Shown in pieces: positions 40,329 to 52,826 of a stretch of 64,000 bases of DNA. Positions within the stretch are counted from its first letter, which is position 1, and each line of letters begins with the position of its first letter. Under the pieces are notes generated by a model that made no database searches, was not told where the DNA came from, and was given only the letters and a program-made list of their open reading frames with translations. The stretch lies in NCBI GenBank assembly GCA_012295275.1, contig CM022669.1, forward strand, positions 11,142,449-11,206,448, written 5' to 3'. The DNA is from Chrysomallon squamiferum (Eukaryota > Mollusca > Gastropoda > Neomphalida > Peltospiridae). The position numbers and the translations under genes are program-made.

Positions 40329-42343
40329 TATTATTATTATTCTTATTCTTATTCTTATTCTTATTCTTATTATTCTTATTTTTATTCTTATTCTTATTAT
40401 TCTTATTATTATTATTATTGCTACTGCTATTGTTGTTACTGTTATTATTATATTTTTTTTTTTCATTGCTTGGATGTGTTTGGTTTTTTTTGTGATTTTT
40501 TTTGTTTTGTTATTGTTATTTATTTATTTTAAAATTCGATTAAAACATATATTTTATGTTATGCACTTGGACGAATGGATGTTTATGTTACGTGTATGCA
40601 TGTATGCATGTATGTATGTACATACGTATCAATGTACATAATTATGTATGTATGTATGTTTCTATGTACAACGAGTCTATAAATCCCTGAATAAATGATA
40701 TATGTCAGTATATTTGTATGTATGAACGTATGTATGTATGTTTGTCTGAATGTTTGACTGTTCGTATTCATAAATATAAATATGTCTCTATAATGGTTGT
40801 TTTTTTGTCCACGTACTGTAGTTTCTAAACATGTAAAATTAATTAATATTAATATTACTGTGTTCTGTGCGTGGCTGTGTGACTCAGGCGAGTGATGTTT
40901 GTATTCCAGGCAGACTACACGAGAAGTGAGATGTTTAACAAATCGTCTGTTTTGTAGCCCATTGGACGACAAACGAAGGAGTTTTAACCTAATAAGAGAT
41001 CCACGTTTCAAGGAATGAAACAAAATTAGATTACGAAAAGAAAAATGTTTCGTTAAAACAGATTAAAGTACAGAAATAAATTGGTCATGTTTTCAAAATA
41101 CGTAATTGTGTTTTGGATTAAAAAAAAAAAAAAAAAAAAAAAAAGAAAAGAAATTAAAATAACAACATCGCAGGAGATTTAACAAACCTTTTTCTTCTGT
41201 GTAACGGATCGCAACTTTGCATGTTTTGATACAGATTGGGGCAAATTTCTAATTACATGTTTTAGTCGGTACAGATCGCAAAGGGGACTGATAGGTTTGG
41301 ATTTTAATTTCTGTTTTGTGTGATCTATCTTATTTAACCTGTAATTTAGGGTATTTCAAAACATATATTTTAAGGCCGTTTTGTTCCCTGTATTATATTT
41401 AGTGGATGTTTATGTTTTTATGTGTGTTTTTACTTTTACTTTATGCTTAAACTGCACTTAAAATTTACTATAAAAAACCCACAAAAACCCCAGGGGATAA
41501 TAATAAGGGTTGTGTGAATGATGAGAGTAAATGAACTGATTTGTAATTAATAAAAAGAAGTGTATCTGAGTCTAAATGAGTGTGTTTGTTGTTGTGTATA
41601 TGAATTTGGTAATAGAAAAGATTAGCATGAGTGTGTGCGTGTGTGTGCGTCTGTGTGTGAACTAGATACTAAAAATGTGTCAGTTGATGTTTTTTAATAA
41701 CTGTGTATGTCTATCAGATAATAAAAGACGTATGTTTGTGTATGTGAGCGCATTTTGTGATAATAAAAGTGTATATGTGTGTTTACATGTATTTGATAAT
41801 AAAAGGTGCATGTGTGTTTTTCATTGGGTGTTGCTATATATTTGAAACTGAGGGTGTGTGTCTGTGAAGATTTGTGTATTTGATAATAAAGTGTATTTTA
41901 TTAATTACGTTTTTATTTCTGTGTTTGTGTTTGTTTGTATATTTGATATTAAAAAGTGTATGTTGTGTTAGTTTTTGATAATCAAATTTGTATGTGTTTT
42001 AGTGCACAAATATATTTACAAACATAAATATAAGAGGACACGTAGACACACACAAACATACATATAAATATACATATATACATACAGAAATGTACATACA
42101 TACATACATACACACACATGCACATACATATATACATACACATACGTATACACATACAAACACACACACATATATATATACACATACAAACATACACATA
42201 CATAACTATACTTACACATATACATACATACATACATACATACATACACAGGTATATACACACATAAAAAACACGTACATACACGTACATAACAGACACT
42301 CAAAAAAGTACACACTCATTTCTGATTAATTTCGTGTTTCCAG
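40237..42343 (+). other. Gene 1 intron 2
   Basis: Contains a long (AAT)/(ATT)/(TTC)-type tract (about 40293-40440), TATG tetranucleotides (about 40590-40740), poly-A (41120-41143), a run of short TGTG/AATAAAAG-type degenerate repeats (about 41560-41990) and TACA/ACAT repeats up to 40 nt before exon 3. No exon was recognised. Confidence 0.85.
42008..42303. repeat. TACA/ACAT tetranucleotide tract
   Basis: Imperfect ACAT and CACA units over about 290 bp. They account for the Tyr/Val/Cys-rich frames on the minus strand. Confidence 0.93.
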
Positions 42344-42548
42344 GTGGTGTGGACTGACCAGTGGTCAACGTTGCTGACGTTTGAAGATCGCCGAATCATC
42401 GATGATGAGCGAATCAGTGTTGAACGTCCGTTCACCGAGGACTGGAACATGCACATTCGTTCGGTCAAACACAGCGACCAGGGCATCTACAACTGCCAGG
42501 TGAACACGAGTCCGGTGAAAATCAAAACTGTGGACCTCAAAGTGTTTG
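42344..42548 (+). CDS. Gene 1 exon 3: second half of Ig1
   Basis: Begins with VVWTDQW, whose first Trp is the core Trp59 of Ig1. It contains the strand motif WNMHIRSVKHSDQGIYNCQV with the invariant D-x-G-x-Y-x-C and Cys107. The form W-x-x-I followed by DxGxYxCQV(N/S)T is characteristic of the first Ig domain of lachesin, DIP, Dpr and IgLON proteins, which mediates their binding. An N-T-S glycosylation site follows the cysteine. The acceptor TTTCCAG and donor TTTG|GTGAGT are both strong; the exon ends in phase 1. Confidence 0.95.
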
Positions 42549-42710
42549 GTGAGTTGTGACATGAGAAATTTAGTATATGCAGGATGAGTCCGGTTCAGCT
42601 GTAGATAGTCTGAGAGAATGCCTTTGTGTAATATTCTGAATGTACGCGAATTCAGTATGACTGGTAAACATATTGTTTTTATTATTATTATTCTTTTGGG
42701 TTTTTTGTGA

Positions 42711-42749
<39 letters not shown>

Positions 42750-43376
42750 TGTGTGTGAGTGTGTGTGTGTGAATGTGTATGTGTGTTTGTGTGTGTGTGA
42801 GTGTGTATGTGTGTATGTGTGTGTGTGTATTAAACAGAATGAAAGAACGAAGTGAGGGAGAAAGAAAGAAATGAGATCATCGGATAGATGAAAACAACAA
42901 CAACAACAATAATAATAATAAAAGCAATAACAACAACAATAATATTAATAGCATTAATAACAACAGCAACAACATCAATGTTAATAACATTAACAACAAC
43001 AACAACACAAAAATAATAATAATAAAAACAATAGCAACAATAATTGCCTTAAGGGAAGACAAAATAGCAAACAATATGAGATATTAAAAACCTGTGGTGG
43101 ACTGAAATAAAGTAATATTAATCTGTATCATACATACGCACTCTCACACCCACCAACTACACTTCAAAGAATCAAAGAGATTCTTAATTCTGTAAGCTTA
43201 CCTTCAAACGAGTGTCCTTTGAAGATACTGCTTAGCGGGTCAAGAAACGTTTTCCATTGTGATGACGTCATGCAATTGTTGATTAACTTCAACGAACTGA
43301 GTTGTTACATTCGTATTATTTATTTATTTATTTATTTATTTATTGTTGTATTGTAAAGATTTTTTTTTTTGATTAT

Positions 43377-43377
<1 letters not shown>

Positions 43378-43455
<78 letters not shown>
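43378..43455. repeat. (CT)n microsatellite, 78 nt
   Basis: An uninterrupted CT tract in intron 3. It is complementary to, and the same length as, the GA tract at 44170-44247 in the same intron. Confidence 0.97.
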
Positions 43456-43459
<4 letters not shown>

Positions 43460-44076
43460 ATTGTATTAATGTTTCTTCAGTAAATTAATTCATTTTATTA
43501 TTTCTGTCAGATTTATCCCCTTCTTGAAAAACACGCTCAACAAAAGATTATATCAACATCTTTATTTATGAATATGTCTTTCATTATGAATTTTTTTTAT
43601 AAACAGCATGATTAAAAAAAAAAGATAACAAAAAAATAATAATTAAATAAATAAAATAAAATAAAAAGTATAAGACAAGAAAAATGTAGGTTAAGCCAAT
43701 ACGCCGTAAGGATCCATATGCCTGTGTAATTAAAACTTGCTCTAAAGATATCACAGGTATCAATTTCAACCATCATCTGACACTGCTATGTCATTTTACC
43801 AGTGACGCCTAAAATAAACAAACCCAATTGGCGATCAGCTGACTAACAAGCTTATTTTCTTTGGGATAATTATCCTGCTAAAATGGACAGCTAATGGACA
43901 CTGTCTAGAAATTCGAGTTAAAAGATGTCACGCACTCACTGAATGGAAATCTGGTCGCGCAGTTTTATAGAAATCACAAATTAGCTTCACGAAAAGACAT
44001 CAAGACATGTTGTAAATGACATCTTTAAGTCTGTCTTAATATAATTAAGCAGGCGTGCCATGGTTTAATTTCCGTG

Positions 44077-44079
<3 letters not shown>

Positions 44080-44151
<72 letters not shown>
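44080..44151. repeat. (GT)n microsatellite, 72 nt
   Basis: A GT tract about 130 nt upstream of exon 4. UG repeats in RNA are known binding sites for TDP-43 and CELF proteins. Confidence 0.97.
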
Positions 44152-44152
<1 letters not shown>

Positions 44153-44167
44153 AGAGAAAGAAAAAGC

Positions 44168-44169
<2 letters not shown>

Positions 44170-44247
<78 letters not shown>
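44170..44247. repeat. (GA)n microsatellite, 78 nt
   Basis: A GA tract ending 30 nt before exon 4. It occupies the place where a polypyrimidine tract and branch point would normally lie. Confidence 0.97.
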
Positions 44248-44250
<3 letters not shown>

Positions 44251-44277
44251 ATATAAACAATTTATTCAATATTACAG

Positions 44278-44454
44278 TTCCCGCCAAGATTCTGAACAGA
44301 CACGCCTCAGACCACTTCACAGTAAGAGAGGGCGACACTGTCACGCTGGCTTGCAACGTCACAGGCATTCCCATGCCAACCGTCACGTGGTTCAGATACA
44401 AGATCAGAGATAATAAAATCAAAACAGAAGTTCCCTTTTGTAAAGGAACAAACA
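44278..44454 (+). CDS. Gene 1 exon 4: first half of Ig2
   Basis: Val125 to Asn183. It starts VPAKIL, the usual linker into Ig2 of lachesin/IgLON proteins, then VREGDTVTLACNVTG with Cys150 and GIPMPTVTWFR with Trp162. The NVT sequon next to Cys150 is a likely glycosylation site. The donor ACA|GTAAGA is good; phase 1 at both ends means that skipping this exon would keep the frame but destroy Ig2. Confidence 0.95.
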
Positions 44455-44664
44455 GTAAGAATGAATAACCGCAAAATGAGGTTTTCTTTCTGTTATCTTT
44501 ATATATGTTATATATTATATATATGGGTACCTTTAGTTGTACATTTATTTCTGTATAATTAAATATTTAAGTAAAGCACGTATAATGGATTTTGGTAAAC
44601 ATTCTGTAACTGGGTTTAGTCCACGTTAATATATAATGTATTAATATATATGAAAATTCTGAAC

Positions 44665-44708
<44 letters not shown>

Positions 44709-44964
44709 AAAACAAAAGAAAAAAAAAAGAATAAGAAAATCATATGGCATGAGAAATCTACAGTGACCAAATTCTCATAAAAATTTTGCCCGCCTTTGAG
44801 TGTTTACACTGAATAAAATGATGACGTCATGATCGATCCATATTCTTATAACCTACGCTATTAATATACACGTATTCTGCGCATCACACCACTATAATAC
44901 TTATAAATATTAGCTGAGGTGTATAAATTTTGGTTGACAGTGTAATCATCATTATATGTTTCAG
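44455..44964 (+). other. Gene 1 intron 4
   Basis: 510 bp, AT-rich, with a (GT)n tract at about 44668-44706 followed by a poly-A-like stretch, and a CRE-like GATGACGTCATG near 44820. No exon is seen. Confidence 0.9.
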
Positions 44965-45093
44965 GGATAGGAATGAACGGCGAGGTGCTGCTGATATATA
45001 ACATAAGTCGACACTGTGGCGATGTTTACGAGTGTGTTGCTGACAACGGCATCCCTCCTTCAGTCAGCAGGCAGATGAGGGTGTCTGTGGAAT
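44965..45093 (+). CDS. Gene 1 exon 5: second half of Ig2
   Basis: Arg184 to Glu226. It contains EVLLIYNISRHCGDVYECVA with the second Ig2 cysteine, Cys207, in a D-x-Y-x-C context, and an NIS sequon. An extra cysteine (residue 201) lies six residues before it and is not part of the canonical pair. Phase 1 at both ends. The acceptor (ATGTTTCAG) and donor (AAT|GTAAGT) are both good. Confidence 0.95.
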
Positions 45094-45275
45094 GTAAGTT
45101 ACTTTGAATAACACTGACAAATTCTTATAGAATACAATACATAAATAAAGGACTTCGTCGAAAATAAAACTGCGTTAACCAGAAATATATAATGCACTAA
45201 TTTCTCATTAAAAATACTAGAAACGTAAATTCAGAATACATTTTAAGTGTTAAATTAATAAATTAATTTAAAAAA

Positions 45276-45310
<35 letters not shown>

Positions 45311-46524
45311 AAAATCAGTCTTCGCTACTTTGTCGCTTTTTTACCTACCTGGAATTGTTCATTGTTTTGTAACTGTCATCAGATCTGAAAAATAGAGGAA
45401 AAAAGAACTAAAATAAATATGTTTCAGGCCTCTTCAAAACTGTAACGGGTAGAAAATGTCATTTTATAGAAATAACTCTAATTCTTTGTTTTCAAGTAGT
45501 TTATCTTAGTTATCTCCCTTTGATTTCACTTTCCTACTATGTCAAAGTTTACTTTTGATGAAGCGAAAAAAATAAGCAACGATAATAAATATTATATTTT
45601 CTGGTTTTCTTTGCTAATGACAAACACGTAATAATAAAAAGATCATGCAGATGCATGAAATCTCACATTATTTGTTTTGTTTGGTGACTTTTGTTTCCTA
45701 TATAGAACAATTAAAATATTTAGAAAAAGACTGAGTTGATCGTGGATACGGGAATTTTGCAAATTATTTACTTAGTCTGTGCAGGATTTTTGTAATTTTG
45801 AACGAAATGACGCACGACATGTCAATCCGGACCCATATATCTTAAGTTTGTTATTTTATTATTGTTCTACTTTATTATTAACAAAGAGATTGTACCCGTG
45901 TTAAATATAATATTTAAAAAAACAAACAAAAAAAACACATAAAGAATAAGTATGTAAAATACGTATTTAAATTATTAATTTGTGCATTTTGTAAGTGTAT
46001 ATTCTTTATTATTAATAATGATTAGATTCATTTATTTTTTTTAATAATTATTATATTTAGTTATTATTAACTGTGTGTTTCTATTTAATGCCTTTTTAAT
46101 GATTGATTCATTTATTTTTAAATATTCTGTTAATTTTAGTTATTATTAATTTAATGTTCCAATTAGGATTAATAATGATTAGATTCATTTATTTTTTTTT
46201 TTTTTTTTGTTAATTCATAATATTATAACTGTTAATTCAGTAATGATTAGATTCATTTATTTTTTAAATAATTATTAACTGTTAATTCAGTGTTTCATAT
46301 TAATTTAATTAATGTTCCAATGTAGGCTATTAATAATGATTAGATTCATTTATTTTTTAAATAATTATTATACTGTTAATTCAGTAATAGTTATCATATT
46401 AACTGTGTGTTTCTATTTAATGTTCCAATGTAGGCTATTAATAATGATTAGATTCATTTATTTTTTTAAATAATTATTATATTGTTGAATAGTTATCATA
46501 TTAACTGTGTGTTCCTATTTCCAG
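45094..46524 (+). other. Gene 1 intron 5
   Basis: AT-rich, with poly-A at about 45279-45309. The last 500 bp form a tandem array listed separately. No exon is seen. Confidence 0.9.
46021..46524 (+). repeat. Tandem array running into the exon 6 acceptor
   Basis: Six units start with 'attagattcatttattttt' (about 46021, 46102, 46178, 46245, 46339, 46447) and vary from about 67 to 108 bp. Three of them include 'ttaactgtgtgtt(t/c)ctattt', which in the last unit becomes the real acceptor CTATTTCCAG. Upstream units have AATGTTCCAATGTAG at that place, giving non-functional or weak acceptor-like AGs. Confidence 0.9.
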
Positions 46525-46812
46525 TTCCTCCTTCGGTGAGACTTCCGAACAAACGGATCGGTCAGGTGTGGGGCAAAGAGACGATTCTGGAATGTAGGGT
46601 GACCGCCTTCCCGCAAGAAATTACCATGTGGACGAGGAACAAAAAACAGTTACACAACACCGCTAAGTACCGCATTGAACTTTACGACGAAGGAGACAAT
46701 ACGCTGACACTTAGTCTGAGAATCAGAAATCTAGAGCCCAATGATTTTGGAATTTATGTGTGTGAGGCCTACAACAGCCTGGGAAAGGATACTCAGAAAA
46801 TGGAGCTTTTTG
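46525..46812 (+). CDS. Gene 1 exon 6: Ig3
   Basis: Phe227 to Phe322, one complete Ig domain in one exon. It opens with PPSVRLPN, then ETILECRV (Cys250), MWTRNKK (Trp262), LRIRNLEPNDFGIYVCEA (Cys306) and NSLGKD. The PP-start, the DFGxYxC motif and the NSLG-type ending are hallmarks of the third Ig domain of lachesin and DIP proteins. Strong acceptor and donor (TTTG|GTGAGT), phase 1 at both ends. Confidence 0.96.
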
Positions 46813-47298
46813 GTGAGTCGGGTTCACACTACTGGAGCTTAGTTATAATGGATAAAAGAACACAAACGGAGTATAAACTGTATATAGGAAATTACGTATC
46901 GTTTGACTCGTTATATATACTGATTCTTGTTTAATTCGGATAACACATTAAACAAAATGAAAAAGAAAAAAGAAACAAACGTTTTTAAGGTACAAAAAAA
47001 AAATCAACACGTCTAGCGAAAGAACTAAATCTATTATCATATAGGCAATCACATACGAGTCGTAGAACGAATGTATATTTAAATGGAGACAAGCATTTTT
47101 ATCATTTATAACCATAATTAGCTCAGATATCCTTGTAAATAAGGTTAATCATTTTTACAGTGCAATTATAGCTATTATAGCTTCGTAAATAATCAATCTA
47201 GCTTCCAGGATCTAAGCATAGATGAATGGACATGTCACAGGTGTACGATTATATTACACAACATAATAACTGCAGTGTGTTTATTTGACATTTTTCAG
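46813..47298 (+). other. Gene 1 intron 6
   Basis: About 490 bp of AT-rich DNA with no repeat array and no other exon. Confidence 0.9.
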
Positions 47299-47499
47299 AT
47301 TACACTGCCTACCACGTTACGTCAACAACGACTGCACCGACCAGCCTCCACTCTGTGTTCAACAGCACGTCAAACGTCAAATACGTTCCTCGGACGCAGT
47401 TTTCTAAAAAGAATCTGAAAGGGAACGGTGTCGTAGACGTAGCTAACGCCAGCCCGACCACGACGGCGTCGCGCAGGAGTAACCACCCTAAAGCACCTG
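47299..47499 (+). CDS. Gene 1 exon 7: Ser/Thr-rich stalk
   Basis: Asp323 to Pro389 plus one base. It has low complexity, with many Thr, Ser, Asn and basic residues (for example TSTTTAPTSLHSVF and SPTTTASRRS) and NST/NAS sequons, and no Ig motif. It acts as a membrane-proximal stalk. The donor CCTG|GTAAAG (47499/47500) keeps phase 1 and joins correctly to exon 8. Another phase-1 GT (ACTG|GTTTGT, about 47547) is weaker. If not spliced, the frame continues for 34 codons to a TAG at 47601-47603. Confidence 0.88.
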
Positions 47500-48639
47500 G
47501 TAAAGCCTTGTCGGCTCCACCCATTTCTCAGCAGAGTGGCATGACTGGTTTGTGCTCGGGCAGTTTGATGCCGATTTGTAGGTGTTATAGAACAAATAGC
47601 TAGTTTTGCCAGCCTTCACATCCCATCCAAATATATGTTTTCAGTACCTTTAGAGTTACATTTTCCAATTTTGTTAATCCCACCAATAAACTTGTATTAA
47701 TAGTTGTACATAGTTGTCCCATCGGATGTGTACATATATTTATAGTTACGAGTCGCAAAATAAATGTTTTGAAAAATAAAATACAGTCAGAATTCTCACT
47801 GATAACTAAAAATATTATATCCCAAACTTGGAACGATATTTAAAAACAAATGTAAGGAGCCCATTCTTTCTTATAATACACAGTATTGTATTCTTTCTTT
47901 AGGCTAAGTCTGATGGATTAATTAATTCCAGATAATCATAACATATATAAAAATATTTTGTTTTCGTTTACCCACCTTCGAAAATATGTGACATTTGTGT
48001 TAACTTCAAGGCTGTTGATTACGTAGTCTGTCGTTTATTCTTTGATTGTCTGTTCTTGTTTCCTGATCTCTATTTTTCTCTTCTTGTTTTTCTGTTAAAT
48101 GTTGTTCGTTCTAAGCTTTATCTACGTCATGTTGTTCATTGTTTCTCCTTCGTCATCCGTTCAGCTTTGTTTGTGCCTGTCCGAACTTGTTCTGTAAAAC
48201 TTCGTCAAAAATGTCTTACGTAGGAAATGATTAATTTTATTTATAAAAAGAAGAAGAAGAAAACAACAAAAAACAACAACATTAAAGTGTAGTTTTGGTT
48301 CTAGGAACATATGTTCATATTATGTATATTTCGATACATTATTATTATTATTATCATCATCATTACCATCATCATCATTTTAGGATTGTTATCATTATTT
48401 CATAATAATTATTTTACGTTCTTCTTCTGTCATACTTTATTATTAGCAAATATTTATCGTATATTGAAAAATAATAAAAAAAAAAAAAAAAACCCACGTT
48501 AAAACAAAATACAATAAAGTCGTTTGTTCATTATACGAAAGATATACTTTAAATCTGTTGTAAATAACGTTTTAAATCATGTACCAAACAAACATTTAAT
48601 AGTTTAAATAAAATGTTCTGTTAATTGTTGTTTTTTCAG
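47500..48639 (+). other. Gene 1 intron 7, with possible alternative 3' end
   Basis: The frame of exon 7 continues to TAG at 47601-47603. AATAAA hexamers follow at 47685-47690 and 47759-47764. The rest is AT-rich, with ATT/ATC repeats near 48337-48380 and poly-A at 48474-48491. Confidence 0.75.
47685..47690 (+). terminator. Candidate intronic poly(A) signal
   Basis: AATAAA 82 nt after the read-through stop of exon 7, with a second copy at 47759-47764. Use of either would give a transcript without exon 8, and so a protein without the hydrophobic tail. Seen in sequence; use is unknown. Confidence 0.35.
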
Positions 48640-48755
48640 GTGATACGCATTCTGATGCTATTGGTTCAACATGGATCGTGTTTTCTTTTCCACATCTGCT
48701 TCCCGCCATTTTCAGTCTTATTTCTGTTTTCATGGTTACCATGACTACGTCCTGA
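48640..48755 (+). CDS. Gene 1 exon 8: GPI-type C-terminus and stop
   Basis: Gly390 to Ser427, then TGA at 48753-48755. A small-residue region (SDAIGS, candidate attachment site) is followed by the hydrophobic stretch WIVFSFPHLLPAIFSLISVF and only a few residues after it (MVTMTTS). That is the pattern of a GPI-anchor signal, and not of a transmembrane protein with a tail. The acceptor has a T-rich tract (TTTTTTCAG). Confidence 0.93.
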
Positions 48756-50700
<1,945 letters not shown>

Positions 50701-51142
50701 ATTCCTAGTTTACTTTTCTTTTAGGGGATAAAAAAAAACATGAAAACATTCATACTTCTAACGACTCTTTTGAAATAAAAATTACATGGCTTTAACAACA
50801 AAGATATCTAAAAAATGATATTTAAATTTTTGTTGCTTTTCTTTATTAATCAAAAGTGTTTGTTGTTTTTGTTGTGTAATTATAGATAATAGTGGTGGGA
50901 TTTTTTTTAAAATTATTATTATACATTAAAGTTCATTCTCCTTTGCTTTGAACATTAATTATAAATATTGAAAGGAAAAAGGAAAACGAATTTTAGACTC
51001 AGTACTGAAATATAACTATGAAAGATTTGATGCTAATTTACTAAAATTTGAAATTAACAGTAAAAGAAATAATAATATTGTTCTTTTTTTTTTTTTTTTT
51101 TTTTGTCCGTATAACTGTATAATTTTGTGTTATTTTGTATAT

Positions 51143-51444
51143 CAGTCAAGTGCAAACTGCTGCTTTCTGAGTGGCCCGCCTAATTACTTCCCTTCTTATC
51201 CGAGTTACTTCCCTTTTTTTTTTTTTTTCAATGTGCATGCAAAGGGGGTATCAACGATTAGCTATTTAGGCTGCAGATGCCCATAAGCGTAAACATTAAT
51301 TTTGATGCGTCTGGGCTTCCGCAGCCGCAATAGCTAATCGTTGATATAGAATTACCTCCTTCGCCTAAATTAGTACCTGCAGCCCGCCTGAGAAAGAGCC
51401 ATGTGTCATGTAGCCCGCTTCTCGAAAAAGGTTGCCCATACCTG
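51143..51444. mobile_element. hAT-like non-autonomous transposon (MITE), 302 bp
   Basis: The right end, read on the minus strand, begins CAGGTATGGGCAACCTTTTT, a typical hAT terminal sequence, and continues with a GCGGGCTACATG segment as in many hAT elements. The left end on the plus strand, CAGTCAAGTGCAAACTG, is a diverged inverted copy (about 11 of 16 positions match). The flanking 8-mers TTGTATAT and CGGTATGT agree at 5 of 8 positions, which would fit a decayed target duplication. There is no transposase. An interior hairpin is listed separately. Confidence 0.6.
51249..51346. repeat. Long hairpin inside the hAT-like element
   Basis: TATCAACGATTAGCTATT (51249-51266) is the exact reverse complement of 51329-51346. 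The next 16 nt inward pair at 12 positions. The stem is therefore about 34 bp around a 30-nt loop, a foldback that could give a miRNA-like precursor if transcribed. Confidence 0.9.
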
Positions 51445-51839
51445 CGGTATGTATTCATGCATGATGTTATTAATACTTAAATATTTCATCTCACTTACCA
51501 TTACGTTTTCACTTACTCATTATATAAATTAAATTAAACCGGTAGTACTGTCATCTTGTTATTAGAAATTGATGTCAAAATTTGTTTGCACATTCACTGT
51601 GGAAATAATAAAAACAACAATACAGTTTGCTAGGCAACCAATTACAATGACGTAACAGAAATTGGGTTCTCGAATCCGACAAACGTCTCATATGATCGAG
51701 ACTTAATGTCGTCTGCACGGAACTTCAGAAGCGATAAGTAAACGAGACGCCAAAAACAAGTATGCAGTAATACTAATAACATATTTTTATTTATAAGGAA
51801 ATTTAATCCCTTTTTCTTTCTTCAGACAAAACCTTCAGG

Positions 51840-51841
<2 letters not shown>

Positions 51842-51899
<58 letters not shown>
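51842..51899. repeat. (CA)n microsatellite
   Basis: About 58 nt of CA repeat. It is the last long dinucleotide repeat in the window; from here to 64000 such repeats are scarce. Confidence 0.97.
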
Positions 51900-51902
<3 letters not shown>

Positions 51903-52772
51903 ACGCACACAAACAAACACACACATTATTATTTTACCTTTATTTATATAGTTGTTTTATGTAATTATAGCAAAAATGAGAAGACAGTACAACAGTTAAC
52001 TGGAAACTTTATTTCACAAAACATTAACATTAGTGATAATGAAATTCTGGAGAAGTTGCATAATTTGTTTCTTTTTTTTTTTTTTTTTTTTTTAAATTAA
52101 ATAAATAATTATAATAAATAAATAAATTAATTAAAAATTAAAAAGATTATCTACATCAACATTTATTTTAACTATTTAAAGAAATAATTCCTACCATTTA
52201 ATTTTTTAAACAGCAATTCAGAGGATTAAATAATAACTATTTTTCTTCTCAGTTTAGTAGAAATACTAATTTACTGTACAGATAGATTTATTAATAGCCA
52301 TTGTAATATTCAGATGTGATAAAAAAACCAATTACAACCTCTGACAATTTTGCATTTCATCTGAATTAACCACTTTTTTACTGTAATATTTCTGTTATAA
52401 TTCAGATTATTTTTTGAAGGTATATTTGTTTCTCTTTTACATTATAAATCTTAATTATTTTAAGCATATGGCTGTTAATGTTCATCATAATGATTTTAAA
52501 AGATACACTTTTTATATTATAATATGGAAGTTCTTTTTACTTGATATTTATTAGTGTTCTGTTGTATTCTGTCTAAATTATTGCTGATGAATTTTATATT
52601 AGTAAAATTTCAAAGCATAACATCACTGAAACCTAGTAGAATTGTATTAGCAATAACTATTTTTGTAAGTTAATTGGGAAGTAGAGTGTCATCCAAAACA
52701 CAATATTTTGGGTCATAATATTAATTCTCTTTGACATACTAAACATCTGTTTTCACTTCTTGAACATGTCTC

Positions 52773-52826
<54 letters not shown>

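Larger units (their letters stand above)
42549..44277 (+). other. Gene 1 intron 3
   Basis: Carries (GT)n-like DNA (about 42716-42830), AAC/AAT repeats (about 42890-43040), a 78-nt CT tract, a 72-nt GT tract and a 78-nt GA tract, the last ending 30 nt before exon 4. The 30 nt before exon 4 (AATAATATAAACAATTTATT and so on) have no real pyrimidine tract. Confidence 0.9.

Noticed and set aside
41982-42315. Cys/Val/Tyr-rich minus-strand frames of about 100 codons
   Set aside because: Explained by the TACA/ACAT tetranucleotide tract upstream of exon 3 of gene 1.
47309-47524. Minus-strand open frame opposite exon 7 of gene 1
   Set aside because: Antisense shadow of the stalk-coding exon, which has proper splice sites and phase on the plus strand.
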